Assembly (NCBI GenBank): GCA_030248065.1
Contig: JASAMV010008520.1
Span: forward strand, 1 to 64,000
Source of the DNA: Rhynchonema sp. JSB1_4
Lineage: Eukaryota > Nematoda > Chromadorea > Monhysterida > Xyalidae
DNA length: 64,000 nucleotides
Direction of reading: 5' to 3'
In this document: piece after piece, positions 33,455-44,100 of the stretch
Position numbering within the stretch: position 1 is the first letter of the stretch
Layout: each line of letters starts with the position of its first letter
The notes under the pieces: generated by a model
What the model saw: only the letters and a program-made list of their open reading frames with translations
Told to the model about the DNA's origin: nothing
Databases searched by the model: none
Program-made: the position numbers and the translations under genes

Positions 33455-33495
33455 AGTCTAAGCCTAAGCCTAAGACCAAGCCTAAGCCTGAGAAA
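33455..33495. repeat. Telomere-type hexamers (TTAGGC, complement)
   Basis: AGTCTAAGCCTAAGCCTAAG and AAGCCTAAGCCT repeat the sequence at 28770-28805 inside the duplicated block. Confidence 0.6.
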
Positions 33496-33926
33496 AAGGG
33501 AAGTCAATTTTTGAAACTGGATTAGCTTTTCCCAAAATGCATCTACCATCTCCTTCCTGCTGTTGCTCGTCACCGTGCCTTTGATCAATACCGCCGTGTC
33601 TCAGAACATTGATGAAGACCCCTTCAATACCGAGTGCAACGAAGCAAAGGTCCAGGTGACTCTTCTAAAGGATGACAAGCGCAGCGCCTAGAGCTGGAGT
33701 TATACTTGTCCAATTTTGGCTTGTAGACAATGAGGACAAATTTTTGTTTCAATCATATTTTGTGATAGAGTTGAGATACTAATTTCGACCAGCGTAAAAG
33801 TTGTTCGCCTGCACCAAATGAACAGCTTTTACGCTGGTCGAAATTAGTGCTCCAACTCTATCACAAAATATAATCAGAGCAAAAATTTGTCCTCATTGTC
33901 TACAAGCCAAAAATGGACAAGTATAA

Positions 33927-35406
33927 GGCCGTCTTCACAATGACACGGTTTCACGGTTTTACGGTTTCACGGTTTCACGGTTTTACGGTTTCACGGTTTC
34001 ACGGTTTCACGGTTTGCTTCGTTGGCGTCTTCACAATGAAATCCGATTTCACGGTTTTACGGTTTCACGGTTTCACGGTTTCACGGTTTTAAAATTGTGT
34101 CTTCACAATGACACGGTTTCACGGTTTCACGGTTTCAGCATAATGTAAGAATTAAAGTTAATTCAACTGAGTTTATATCTATTAGCAGATGCATATTGTT
34201 GCCCAGAGTGAGCAGATCCAAAGCAGGAACATAAAGAGCAGACCACAGCAGTATCTCGTCACATTTCTGAACATAAACACCTGACAAATAGCACAACTTT
34301 GGGCACAATGATCGAAATATTATTGTAAATTTCAGAACATAAAGAGCAGACCACCCAAAGGATAAACTTTCATCATTTCAGAACATAAAGAGCAGACCAC
34401 TAGAGCTGCACACATGGAGCAGTGAACTAAAAGCAATCTAAGGCGCACTGGACAGCCATTGCACTGTTGGATTGGCAACGGCGAGTGCCTGTGCGGCTAT
34501 CTGTTTCGACTTTCGGGCTTCGTACACAATCATTTGAAACTGAGCTTTCAGGTATGCCCGAGTGTCTGGGTCCAATTCATCAAGGTCATGGGCAAGACCG
34601 ACACAGAATGACATTGACCCGCTCTGCTGTTGTTCTTTGTCCTTTTCCAGCTTGTCCTGACTTTTCTTGATGAATTTGTCCATATACATATGGACAGTGT
34701 ACTTGTGTTTGGGTGATCGGTCGATACTTTTCGTGTGTGGTAACCTGTCTCGCTCCTTATATTCTTCATGTTTCTTGCAGTGATACCTGTGTCCAGCTCT
34801 TTGTATTCTCCGTGCCTCTTGAGAGTGATCGTTCTGTCTAGCTCTTTATATCCACTGGCACGTGGCACCCTGCCCTTGCATCAGTAAAACAACTGGTCAG
34901 AAACAAAAATGAGGGCCGAATTCTTTACGCTTTTTGTTGCTATAATGAAGGTCTTTTCACCATCAGGTACATACACACTTTGACATACAGGTACGACCAA
35001 GCCAAAGAGAATAATCAATCACAGAATGCGTCAGAGTAAGCGTGCGAACATTACAATGTTGTGTCCCTGAAATCGCAAGGTTTTGTGGTCAAACTATCAA
35101 TGTTGGAACAATTCTTGAGCCAAATACGTGCAGCAAATGCGCCAAAACCGTGTACAAATTAGAACCGGTTCTAATTGGCTTTTTTCCGGTTTCACGGTTT
35201 CACGGTTTCAAAACAATAAGACCCAACCGTGAAACCGTGAAACCGTGTCATTGTGAAGACAACAAACGTGAAACCGTGAAACCGTGAAACCGTGAAACCG
35301 TGAAACCGTAAAACCGTGAAACCGTGAAACCGTGTCATTGTGAAGACAACAATCGCAAAACCGTGAAACCGTAAAACCGTGAAACCGTGTCATTGTGAAG
35401 ACGGCC
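33927..35406. mobile_element. PIF/Harbinger-like non-autonomous element
   Basis: The inverted termini are GGCCGTCTTCACAATGACAC and its complement, with TAA duplicated at 33924-33926 and 35407-35409. GG-starting termini with three-base TWA duplications are typical of PIF/Harbinger. Subterminal tandem repeats of TTTCACGG fill 33945-34140 and 35190-35400. Near 34228, 34333 and 34383 a word GAACATAAAGAGCAGACCAC occurs three times. It carries the BESS-like frame at 34438-34689. Confidence 0.75.
34438..34689 (-). pseudogene. BESS-like C-terminal fragment inside the Harbinger-type element
   Basis: The 83-residue minus frame contains SMSFCVGLAHDLDELDPDTR and then AYLKAQFQMIVYEARKSK, which fits the BESS motif (serine, hydrophobic, Leu, Leu-Asp-Pro, then a helix) found at the C-terminus of MADF-BESS proteins. 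Such MYB/MADF-like proteins are the second protein of many PIF/Harbinger transposons. No MADF half is seen, so this is a remnant. Confidence 0.55.
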
Positions 35407-36144
35407 TAACTCCACCTTATGTGGTTGGCTACAAGATGAAAAAGAGGAAGGCAAAGAAGAAGCCGCCGAAGAAACCGAAAGCGCTCGAAAACATCGACGA
35501 GACGAAAAGCGCCGCCGTCGGAGCTGGGTAGGAAATAGTAGTAACCGCTGCCTGCCAGCAGCAGTTTATGCTCAAAAGCACGGTTGAAAAAAATGCCACG
35601 CCTGCACCCGTGGCAGAAAGGCATCGCCGGTTGCTAGAGCTGCATCTCATCTGAAATATCCTGCTGGACATGAGGTCAAGATACCAGATGACACGACATG
35701 ATACCAGAAAGGACATAATCGACTGAGCAGATGATTACTTCAACAATTGGCAGGCAGAAACTCTCTACACATTTGAGCATCGGAGAAAAAATACACTGCC
35801 CCCGTTGCAAATCATATATATACATTGGTCTTGACAATCAAAGTTGCCTAATTTTCTTAATTTGTCAATGAATGCTGTCGGTTTTTCAACCTCCAAGTTC
35901 TCTTGTCGACACTTTTTAATAAACATGACAATTAGTCAACAATCAGTAAGCAATCAACAATTTTCTGCGATGTCACAACTGTTTTTTCTTCCTATTACGT
36001 GTCCATTTCTTATATTTATAGCCTGAACATTTGCAGACCTGACTTTTTTAGTGTCTCACAATAAGTTCTACGTTCGGGGCCAATGCTTCTAGCTCAAATT
36101 CAGGACAGCAGCGCGGAAATATAGGACCTGTACAGGACGGATTT

Positions 36145-36345
36145 TACTGCGTGGCACGATTACCGTAATCACACGCCAGTCATTTTTTTCCTCACTTCAT
36201 GCCACGCGATACCGTATCACAGTCGTGGCACTACCCTTCATGCCACGCGATACCGTATCACAGTCGTGGCACTACCCTTCATGCCACGCGATACCGTATC
36301 ACAGTCGTGGCACTACCGTAACCGAGCCCAACAGTATAAAAGCGA
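36145..36345 (+). promoter_or_regulatory. Receptor promoter copy with three 41-bp tandem repeats and TATA box
   Basis: It starts GCGTGGCACGATTACCGTAA. It then has three direct copies (36197-36318) of a 41-bp unit containing CATGCCACGCGATACCGTAT and CACAGTCGTGGCACTACC, then ACCGTAACCGAG and TATAAAAGCGAG at 36335. The downstream leader (TTCATTTCTTTCTTGATTCA, CGCAACAAATC) matches gene A upstream of 12247. Confidence 0.65.
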
Positions 36346-36452
36346 GTAAGTTTTCTGACATAATCATTCATTTCTTTCTTGATTCATCGCAACAAATCGA
36401 CGACAATCATCAACGACCCGGACCCGACTTGATCAACTGCCAGTTCCATCCC

Positions 36453-37475
36453 ATGACCGTGTTCCATCGACCACCTGCCGTCTCCTTCCTGCTGTTGCTC
36501 GTCGCTGCGCTTTTGATCAAGACCGCTGTGTCCCAAAACATTGACGAAGGCCCCATCAAAACCGACTGCAACGAAACAGGCGAAGGCGACTCTTCTAAAG
36601 GACGGCAAGCGCACCACCTATGTGGTTGGCTACAAGGTGAAAAAGAGGAAGGCAAAGAAGAAGCCGCCAGAGAAACCGAAAGCGCTCGCGTAATTAAAGT
36701 CCTAAATGATGTGGTAAAAGTAGGACTGTCATAATCATCCCCAAACAATTTCCCTAAAAACAAAAAGTGATCAAAAAACAAAGAAATGTGAGATTTGATC
36801 CGAATTTTTAAGGACGAGGTCGTTGTGCACGGCATCGAGGGTCGCGGCGAGGAGCACTTCCTGACCGAGGCGGGCTACAAGGCGAAGAAGAGGAAGGCAA
36901 GGAAGAAGCCGCCGAACACCCCCCAAAACCACCAAAGAAACCGAAAGAGCTCGAAAAGATCGACGAGACGAAAAGCGCCGCCGTCGGATCTGGGTAGGCA
37001 GAACATTAGTAACCGCTCACTCACAGTTGCTGTTTATGCTCAAAAGACGGTTGAGGACCACGGCCAAGCAGTTAGGGTTTAGGCCTGCATCTTAGGCCTA
37101 AGTGTATGACTGTGCCGGAGCGTAAAATGTTGCTGGGTGCTGGTACGCATGTAGCAGTGTCACAAATGCTGGAACACAAAATGAAAAATACAAATGCGAA
37201 CAGCCTATTTGCAGTCAAATATCCAGCAGTGAAAAGAGCGACTGGTCGGACGCTGACCGAACCGAGAAGACTGAAACGTTTGTTTTTAGTTTGTTCTCTT
37301 TATGAACAGTTTTTACGCTTGGCACGTGATAACGTTGTTGTTTCATAGTACCCTTCTAACAAGTTGAATAGAGATTCAAACAGGACAAAATTTCAGGTCC
37401 GAGGTGGCGTCAAAACGAAACGGAACGATGGCCAGGACGATTCGTCGAGTTCCAGTGAGGAGGATGAGAAGTAAA
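36453..37475 (+). pseudogene. Receptor pseudogene 3: leader, partial domain and gene A tail exons with frameshifts
   Basis: The ATG at 36453 opens a good leader (VSFLLLLVAALLIKTAVSQN) followed by IDEGPIKTDCNE. A 2-bp difference from pseudogene 1 then shifts the frame. Copies of the last two gene A exons follow, at about 36808-36996 and 37397-37475. The first has six instead of seven C at 36908-36913, a 1-bp frameshift. The second has an extra CGAAA. The Penelope-like element of gene A is absent here. The promoter is well preserved, so a transcript may still be made. Confidence 0.6.
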
Positions 37476-38404
37476 AAGAGGCCGAAAATAAGAAAAGTAA
37501 AAAAAATTGAAATGATTTCTGTAATTAATGGCGTAAAGTATGTGGTAAATGCGATGTAAGGTGAGTCTATAAATGCATTTTTTTTCTCTTCTCTAGTAAC
37601 AATATCACAATATGTATGGTGCAGAATGAATTTGGGTTTTGAAATGGTGAAGTAATATTAATTTGGCCGTTGCAATGTGCAAAGTAAATATCTTCTGTTC
37701 TCTTCTTTCTGATAGTAATATGGTATGTATGTATGCAGTAATAACCATGCCATTGCAATGTAAAAGCACATATTTTCTCTTCTTTTGACTCTGGTAAAAA
37801 TATCACAATATGCTGTAAAATCAAAAGCACGGTTGAAAAAAATGCCACGCCTGCACCCGTGGCAGAAAGGCATCGCCGGTTGATAGAGATGCATCTCATC
37901 TGAAATATCCTGCTGGGCATGAGGTCAAGAAACCAGATGACACGACATGATACCAGAAAGGACAAATCGACTACTCCGAGTTAAGTTTTTTGCAAGCTGA
38001 GCAAATGATTACTTAAACAATTGGCAGGAAGAAACTCTCTACAAGATGTGCATCTGAGAAAAATACACTGCCCCGTTGCAAATCATACACATTGGTTTCG
38101 GCAATCAAAGTTGCCTAATTTTCTTAATTTGTCAACGAATGCTGTCGGTCTTTCAACATCCAGGTTCTTTTGTTCGATACTTTTTAATAAACATGACAAT
38201 TAGTAAACAATCAATAAGCAATCAATAATCTTCTGCGATATCACAACTGTTTTTTCTTCCTATTACGTGTCCATTTATTGGATTTATAGCCTTAACATTC
38301 GCAGACCTCCTGATTTTGTCAGTGTCTCACAATAAGCTCTACGTTCGGGTCAATTCTTTTGCCTCAAATTCAGGACAGCAGCGCCGAAATAGGACTTGAT
38401 TATG
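37476..38404. repeat. Duplicated flank (copies of 26774-27075 and 29150-29440)
   Basis: 37476-37810 matches the 3' flank of gene A. 37830-38100 matches 29150-29440 and 35580-35830 (CACGCCTGCACCCGTGGCAG, ATCTCATCTGAAATATCCTG). No independent gene. Confidence 0.55.
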
Positions 38405-38520
38405 GTCAACTGATTTTTACTGCGTGGCACGATTACCGTAATCGCCACGCAGGTCATTTTTTTCTTTCCTCACTTTATGCCACGCGATACCGTATCACAT
38501 TCGTGGCACTACCGTATGTA
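38405..38520 (+). promoter_or_regulatory. Orphan copy of the receptor upstream module
   Basis: ACTGCGTGGCACGATTACCG, GCCACGCAGGTCATTTTTTT, ATGCCACGCGATACCGTATC and CGTGGCACTACCGTA appear in the same order as upstream of gene A and pseudogene 3, but no leader exon follows. It is probably a duplicated promoter that lost its gene. Confidence 0.55.
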
Positions 38521-39029
38521 AGTACGTACCTGACAAGGGAACTGCGTGAAAGGAGCAGAACTCAAGAATGAATGTTGCGCAACAAACCAATTGTGCGTGA
38601 ATTGTCGAATATGGAGTGGACCGAAATAGCAAAAAGAGACGAACGTATATGTATGTATGTATAACTGCACCTTTTCTCTGAATGTTTGTGGCCGTATGTT
38701 GACATTTCGCAAAATATAACTGCACCTCTAACTCTTACCATCTGAAACCAACAGATTAATCTTGTGATTTGCAACGAATTCTCTCACTACCCACATATTT
38801 ATATTTATTGTTCCACTTCCCCAACTCTTGGTGCAATTACCGTATTTATCAAATCAGACTGATTTATTCATTTCTTTTCTCCCTCAATAAAGTATAAATG
38901 GACGAAGAATTGAGTAATTTGACATCAGAAACTGTCAAAAACGATCAAATCAAGGCAACTTTTTGCTGTGGTGCAATCACACATGAAGTACATAGGTTTT
39001 GACAATTTATTGATTTTGTCGTTAGCACC
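38521..39029. other. Spacer, no gene recognised
   Basis: AT-rich sequence with GTATGTATGTAT and no convincing exon on either strand. Confidence 0.4.
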
Positions 39030-39075
39030 GCTACCGTAACAGATGGTTCAGTCGTGGCATACTACCGTAAGAATT
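39030..39075 (+). promoter_or_regulatory. Receptor upstream module before gene E
   Basis: CACCGCTACCGTAACAG, CAGTCGTGGCATACTACCG and TAAGAATTGGCG resemble the end of the module at 36.2 and 38.5 kb and lie about 140 bp before the gene E ATG. Confidence 0.5.
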
Positions 39076-39207
39076 GGCGACAAATGTAACTTTTTCTCGA
39101 TTTCAAAAATTCTTCTCGACATCAATTCATTTCCACGGTTTTGCCTTCTGATTTTGCGCCGGTTTCTCCCATAAACATTGTTGACACACAGTCATCACCC
39201 CTGCATC

Positions 39208-40363
39208 ATGAAACATCACCGTATCGCGCTGATTGTGATTTTGACACAATTGTGCTCGGCGAATGAAAATGAAGAACGAGAGGTTGTCAATGAAAACAAG
39301 GATTGGACCATTTTGAATGCGACAGCGGGTTGGTCGAATTGACTCACAGTTTTGACTCACTATAGTGGCATGATCTGACGGGACCCGGCGTTTAACTTCA
39401 CTTGAAGATTGTTCACTACTAAAACGTAACCTTTCACTATGGCGTGACAGAGAATAAGCTTAACGGGCCCGGACTGTGTCGTTGCTACTTATTTTCATCG
39501 ACTAAATCCCGCCTTGCTGTTTCAGGCACTTTGAAGGAATGGGTGCCTGAATTCGAATTGCCGCCAGAAGTCAGGATTCTGGTGTTCGTTTGGCTGATGT
39601 GTCTCGCACTGTTGGTGATGTTGAGGCTGCTCGCGTGCAAAACAATGGCAAAACCTGGCAGATTGAAAGTCGGTTCGCGTAGGTACAGTACAGAGTACAA
39701 TAGTTTTTGTATCGGGTGACTTGATTTTTGGCGCAGTCTAAGTTTCTGTTCGCAAGGAAATATAGCGCCGATTACGAAAACGGGTTCTGCGCGACAAGAA
39801 AAACTAGAGGCAGGACTTGTCGGTAATGAACCGCATAAAAAGATAAAGATTATAAAGATTATAAGATTATAAAAATAACCGGTAAAGATTATCATGCAGA
39901 AATGCAACTGACATGTTCCTAAATCCTCTTTTCTTTCACCATCAGGCTACAGGCCCCACCCCATCCAATCAGGTTGTGCTCGTCCCTCGCTCACCCCTGG
40001 ACGTCGAGGTCGGTGGCCGCGTTCAGACACACACGCACAGTTGGTCGCGATTGGCTGAAATTTGGAGTCAAATAAGAAGAAATTGGATTATGTTTCATAT
40101 TTTGTGCAGCGAAACGCAAGAAACACCATCGAGGTCACAAATCGGCGAAACGGGGCGGCGGCGGCGGCGGACGGATTGCGGCGGGCGGCACTGAGGAGCG
40201 CGGCCGCACGGCGGACGAAATGGACGGGGCGGACAGAATGGTGTTGGACGCACAGCCATTGGGCGGACGATTGGCGATGCAGTGGGAACCGATCACACTC
40301 ACAAACACCGATGATGCACACAAGGGTTGGGGTGGTGCTTTGGCACCGATGATGTCTTGGTGA
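39208..40363 (+). CDS. Gene E: small single-pass membrane protein with basic, Gly-rich tail
   Basis: Four exons: 39208-39328, 39526-39678, 39953-40039, 40110-40363. They join with matching phases (all phase 1) to 204 residues. Leader 1-18 (KHHRIALIVILTQLCSA), a short acidic ectodomain of about 50 residues with one NAT glycosylation site and no Cys, a helix at about 60-82 (VRILVFVWLMCLALLVMLRL), then a cytoplasmic part with KRKKHHRGHKSAKRGGGGG and a C-terminus ending APMMSW. No CCP domain. It sits between the receptor genes, convergent with gene D, under a copy of the receptor promoter module. It may be a co-receptor or adaptor, or a receptor that lost its modules. No family was recognised. 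Confidence 0.6.
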
Positions 40364-41190
40364 ACCGCCAATCTGTGAAAACGACCAGCACAGCCTTTAA
40401 ATCGATAAAAGAGAACCGCATCCGAAGTTTGATTGCCTTTAGTTTCTGAATAATTTCAGAATTGAGCAACATTGCGAAAATATGTTGCTGCTGAATGAAG
40501 ATTTTCAGATGTAGTGCTTCTGATCTGCATCTGAACCCAATAATTCATCGACTTTGACACCTCCAATTACCCTTTTGATGTGAATCAAACTGCTTTAGCA
40601 ATGCTTTGACCTTCCTTTGGATCTATGCTATGTAGGAACTAACTCGTGATATCTTTTCTCTCTAATACGCCAGTATAATCACAATGCTGACTTAATTGCA
40701 ATCTATTAAATTCGACACCTGGTGATCCGTTCGTGAGCCACTGGTAATTTGGGAATTTTAAAGTAAAACAGAAAGGTAACTGCCTTGTTTCTGGAGATCA
40801 TTAAATCAGTTTCCCTATTCTGCGAAACGAACAGGAACTGAGCGCACTGATCACTGAACAACGCGATGGTGAAAAAACAGTTTTATTGTGCAAAAATCCA
40901 TCCAGTCACTCCGAATTCGACAAGTTCAGACCTGTAAAATTGAGCATGTGAACGAGTTACAGGTCCCAAGATATAGAATAATTCGAACAATAGAAAAGTT
41001 TCTGATCATTAAAAAGCGAAAATACAATCCCCAGACGATATTTTTTGCGAATCTGTTATTGAAATGAAACATCACATTTCACAATAATAGTGCATTCAAC
41101 GTTCGTCAAAAGTCCATCGAAGAGCTTGACACCACATTAAGAGGCACGCTCGCGTCACTGAAATATTATTTTAACATCAACAGCCAATGT
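40364..41190. other. Convergent intergenic region of genes E and D
   Basis: AT-rich, no exon or repeat recognised. It must contain both 3' ends. Confidence 0.45.
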
Positions 41191-44100
41191 TTACGAAAAA
41201 ACGACATTAAAATAGTTACAGTCGACTAACGCCTTGTAATTTAAGGGTGGATAGCAGGTCGGTGGTACAATATCAGTTGCTGGTAGTCGGTCCATCTGCA
41301 CTGATTTCTGATCACGAACGGGCGATGGTTTTCGCTTTGGCGATTTCATTTTACGCATTTTTTGCTTCAATGGATTTGATTGTTTCAAGGGCTTCAATTG
41401 TTTACCGATTGGTGGTTTGTCTTTCAACTCGGGCCTGAACTGATCGTTTTGTTAAACAAAAAACATTGGATGACCGGTCAAGTTTAAAACAAGAGAAACA
41501 TGATTATTCTCCTCACCGTCTTTGTTCGGGTTTCCCTTTTTTCACAATGTACCAAACAGCCAGCGCGGTGCATCCAACACAAACGATGCAAACAAAAGAG
41601 CACATAAGAATGACGACTATCAGAACTGTCATACTGGAACCACCGTCCGGTGTGGGTGTGGGTTTGAGTACTGAAGAGTTGTTAGAAGTGGCTTATTTTT
41701 GGCTTATTGTTTGGTGTGTGCGTACCGATGATGACCTGGTGCCTGCCCGTTTTTGAAAAGAGTTTGAGACGGCCAAAGCAGAGCGTTCTGCACTAATCAT
41801 ATTGTACAACTGAGTATTTCTTGACTGGGTTTTGTTTTCGCAGACATTTGGTGCAGCTGGTAATCGTCATCTCTGCGTCTGAAAGTGTCTCAAGAACCAA
41901 CCTGGAGTCACGCAGTTTTCTTTGAACTCGGTGGTGCCGTCAAGGGTCCAGAAGACAACTTCATCTGACGATCTTTTTGCGCAACGCAGCTGGACGGAAT
42001 GGGCTTGTTGGGCCTGAAGACAGAAGTGTTTTCCTTCATTTTCTGAAACATCAGCTAGCCAAGTGCACTTTGCATCTTAACATCACCTGCCAAACGTGCG
42101 AGCTGTTAGTACACTCGAGTGTGACTGGTTCGTTGACTCCTTCCGGCCAAAGGGTGTGACCGTCGATCGCAATGGTACCCAGTTGGTTAAGGGCGCTGAT
42201 TTGACAACCTTAAAACTTCTTTTAGCCTAAGTTTATGGGAAATGGTTGCGAATAAAAGTAGTTATTTGACACAGCCTGCAGTAGTACCCTTCTTGCACAT
42301 TCCAACCAGACCAGCTGGCCACGTCCAACTGCCTTCATTGTCACACTCCATCGTTCTAGTTGATTCATTGTTGGCGATGTCGCTCCAAGCAAAAGTCGAC
42401 GGGCAGGCTAGTGAAACATCTGCAAACACAAAGATTTGATAGGTCACTATTCAACCCGTTTCCATTTCTCCCACTTTCATACCGCGCGAACTCACTAACT
42501 TTGATGAGCGGCAGTCAAATTCGTGATTTTGGTGGGCAAAAGAATATTCTTCGGCTTGACAAGGCGTTGAAGATCGACCTTGGTGCAGGCTGGAAAATAT
42601 GGAGTCACGCCCTCTTTTGCTGGGGTTTAGGACAAGATAAGCAATTTTGCAACAAGTGCAAATGTGATTTTTGGAAAGGATTCACTCAATGACCTTTCTT
42701 GCACCCATGCTGCATTCCATCCTTCCAAATCCATTTGCCTTCATCATTGCACACAATCGTTCGCATCGGTTCTTCATTGTACGCAACGTCGCTCCACAGA
42801 AAATTCGATTGGCAAGTCAATGAAACATCTGCAAACTTTTTGAAATGACAATCGGTTTATCCCACCGCTTAGGTGGGCAGTAAAGAGCCTGTGGCCAACA
42901 GCCCACCTGTCGTTTGTTCGGTAATATCATTTGGCTTCAGAATATTCTTGGGTTCGATAAGCACTTGAAGATCGCTGGCGGGACAGACTATAAACAAGCG
43001 ACGGTGGTCAATCATGCTTTGCGCAACAAAAATCGTAAACGAATCAGCTAAACAACCTTTGCGACAAGAATTCTTCGGCTCAACAAACAACCATGACCCT
43101 TCTTTGCACTCAGCGTCTGTCGCCCAGATACTGTCGTGTCCAGGGTACACATACGTCGACTTGCACTTGACACTGCCGATGTCCCCTTGCTCATATCTGG
43201 TCTGTCCGTCAATCGAAATCGGGGGGATTGTGGGTGGGACAAAGTCCATGTTCAAGTCATCGGGGATGGTCAACGGACCGCATGCTGGCAAAAGATACAT
43301 ATGTTTGATTGTTTGATACGAACTGTTGCTGGCCTAAAAAGCAAGAAAATTTCGCACCCACTTGGCACGCAACTTGAATCAAATTTCGAAACTCCATTGG
43401 CTGTCCAATGCAACTGCCTTTGGTGCGAGGAAGGTTCGAGATCCTCGGCTTTCTTGCAGTGCAACGCTACGGTGCGGCTGCGGTGCTTCTTTAAAGGTCG
43501 GAGAAGTATAATTTCAGCAACTCCAATGGAACGACATATGATAACGATAGCCACTGTTCGCACACCCCACTGAAGCAATATAGGTTGTCGTCCGCCAACC
43601 ACTTTTCAAGTAGTCCTTGTTCACAGCCAAATGGTGTCCCTGGTAATCATCAGTCCAACCCACCTGCCACACATGCATTAGTTCATTGCATTCGAATGTC
43701 ATCTTCCTGTTGGCTTCCACCGGCCACATGGTTCGATCGGGCGGGTCGATACTTTTGCCGCGAACATCAGCCGTTGCACAACCTGTCCGTTTAGTTGCGT
43801 ATGGTCTAATTACGATTTTTGAGTGCTGTTCGTAGTGAGATCACCTTCTACACACGAGTGAATCCAGTGCCAGCTACCGTCCGCTTTGCATTCCGCGTCC
43901 TTCGGTGTATCCCTGTTGTCTCCATTGGCCCAAGTGTACCGGACGGTGCATTTCACCTACACACATGAATCAAAAATGTGATCGAAAGCTGACGAAGCTC
44001 GTTCATTTTGCTAAAATCATGGAAATCTCGTTGGCAGTCAGACACAAGTCGAAGCACCTTAACGACAACGCCTGGCGATGTTAGACCGCTAACTGAGACA

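Larger units (their letters stand above)
33691..35417. mobile_element. Palindromic TA-duplicating MITE carrying a nested Harbinger-type element
   Basis: The outer ends GAGCTGGAGTTATACTTGTCC-like and GGACAAGTATAA | CTCCACCT are inverted. TA at 33689-33690 repeats at 35418-35419. The left palindrome (33691-33926) is followed by the inner element, which interrupts the right terminal repeat after GTATAA. Confidence 0.75.
33532..35531 (+). pseudogene. Receptor pseudogene 2, split by a nested transposon
   Basis: 33532-33690 is nearly identical to the leader half of pseudogene 1, and 35420-35531 to its tail half (GYKMKKRKAKKKPPKKP, ending VGAG and TAG). Between them lies the TA-flanked element 33691-35417. 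Removing the element and one TA restores the order seen in pseudogene 1. It shares the out-of-frame ATG, so both copies were non-functional, or started elsewhere, before they duplicated. Confidence 0.7.

Noticed and set aside
34548..34868. 106-residue minus frame overlapping the BESS-like frame
   Set aside because: Different frame with no recognisable motif.
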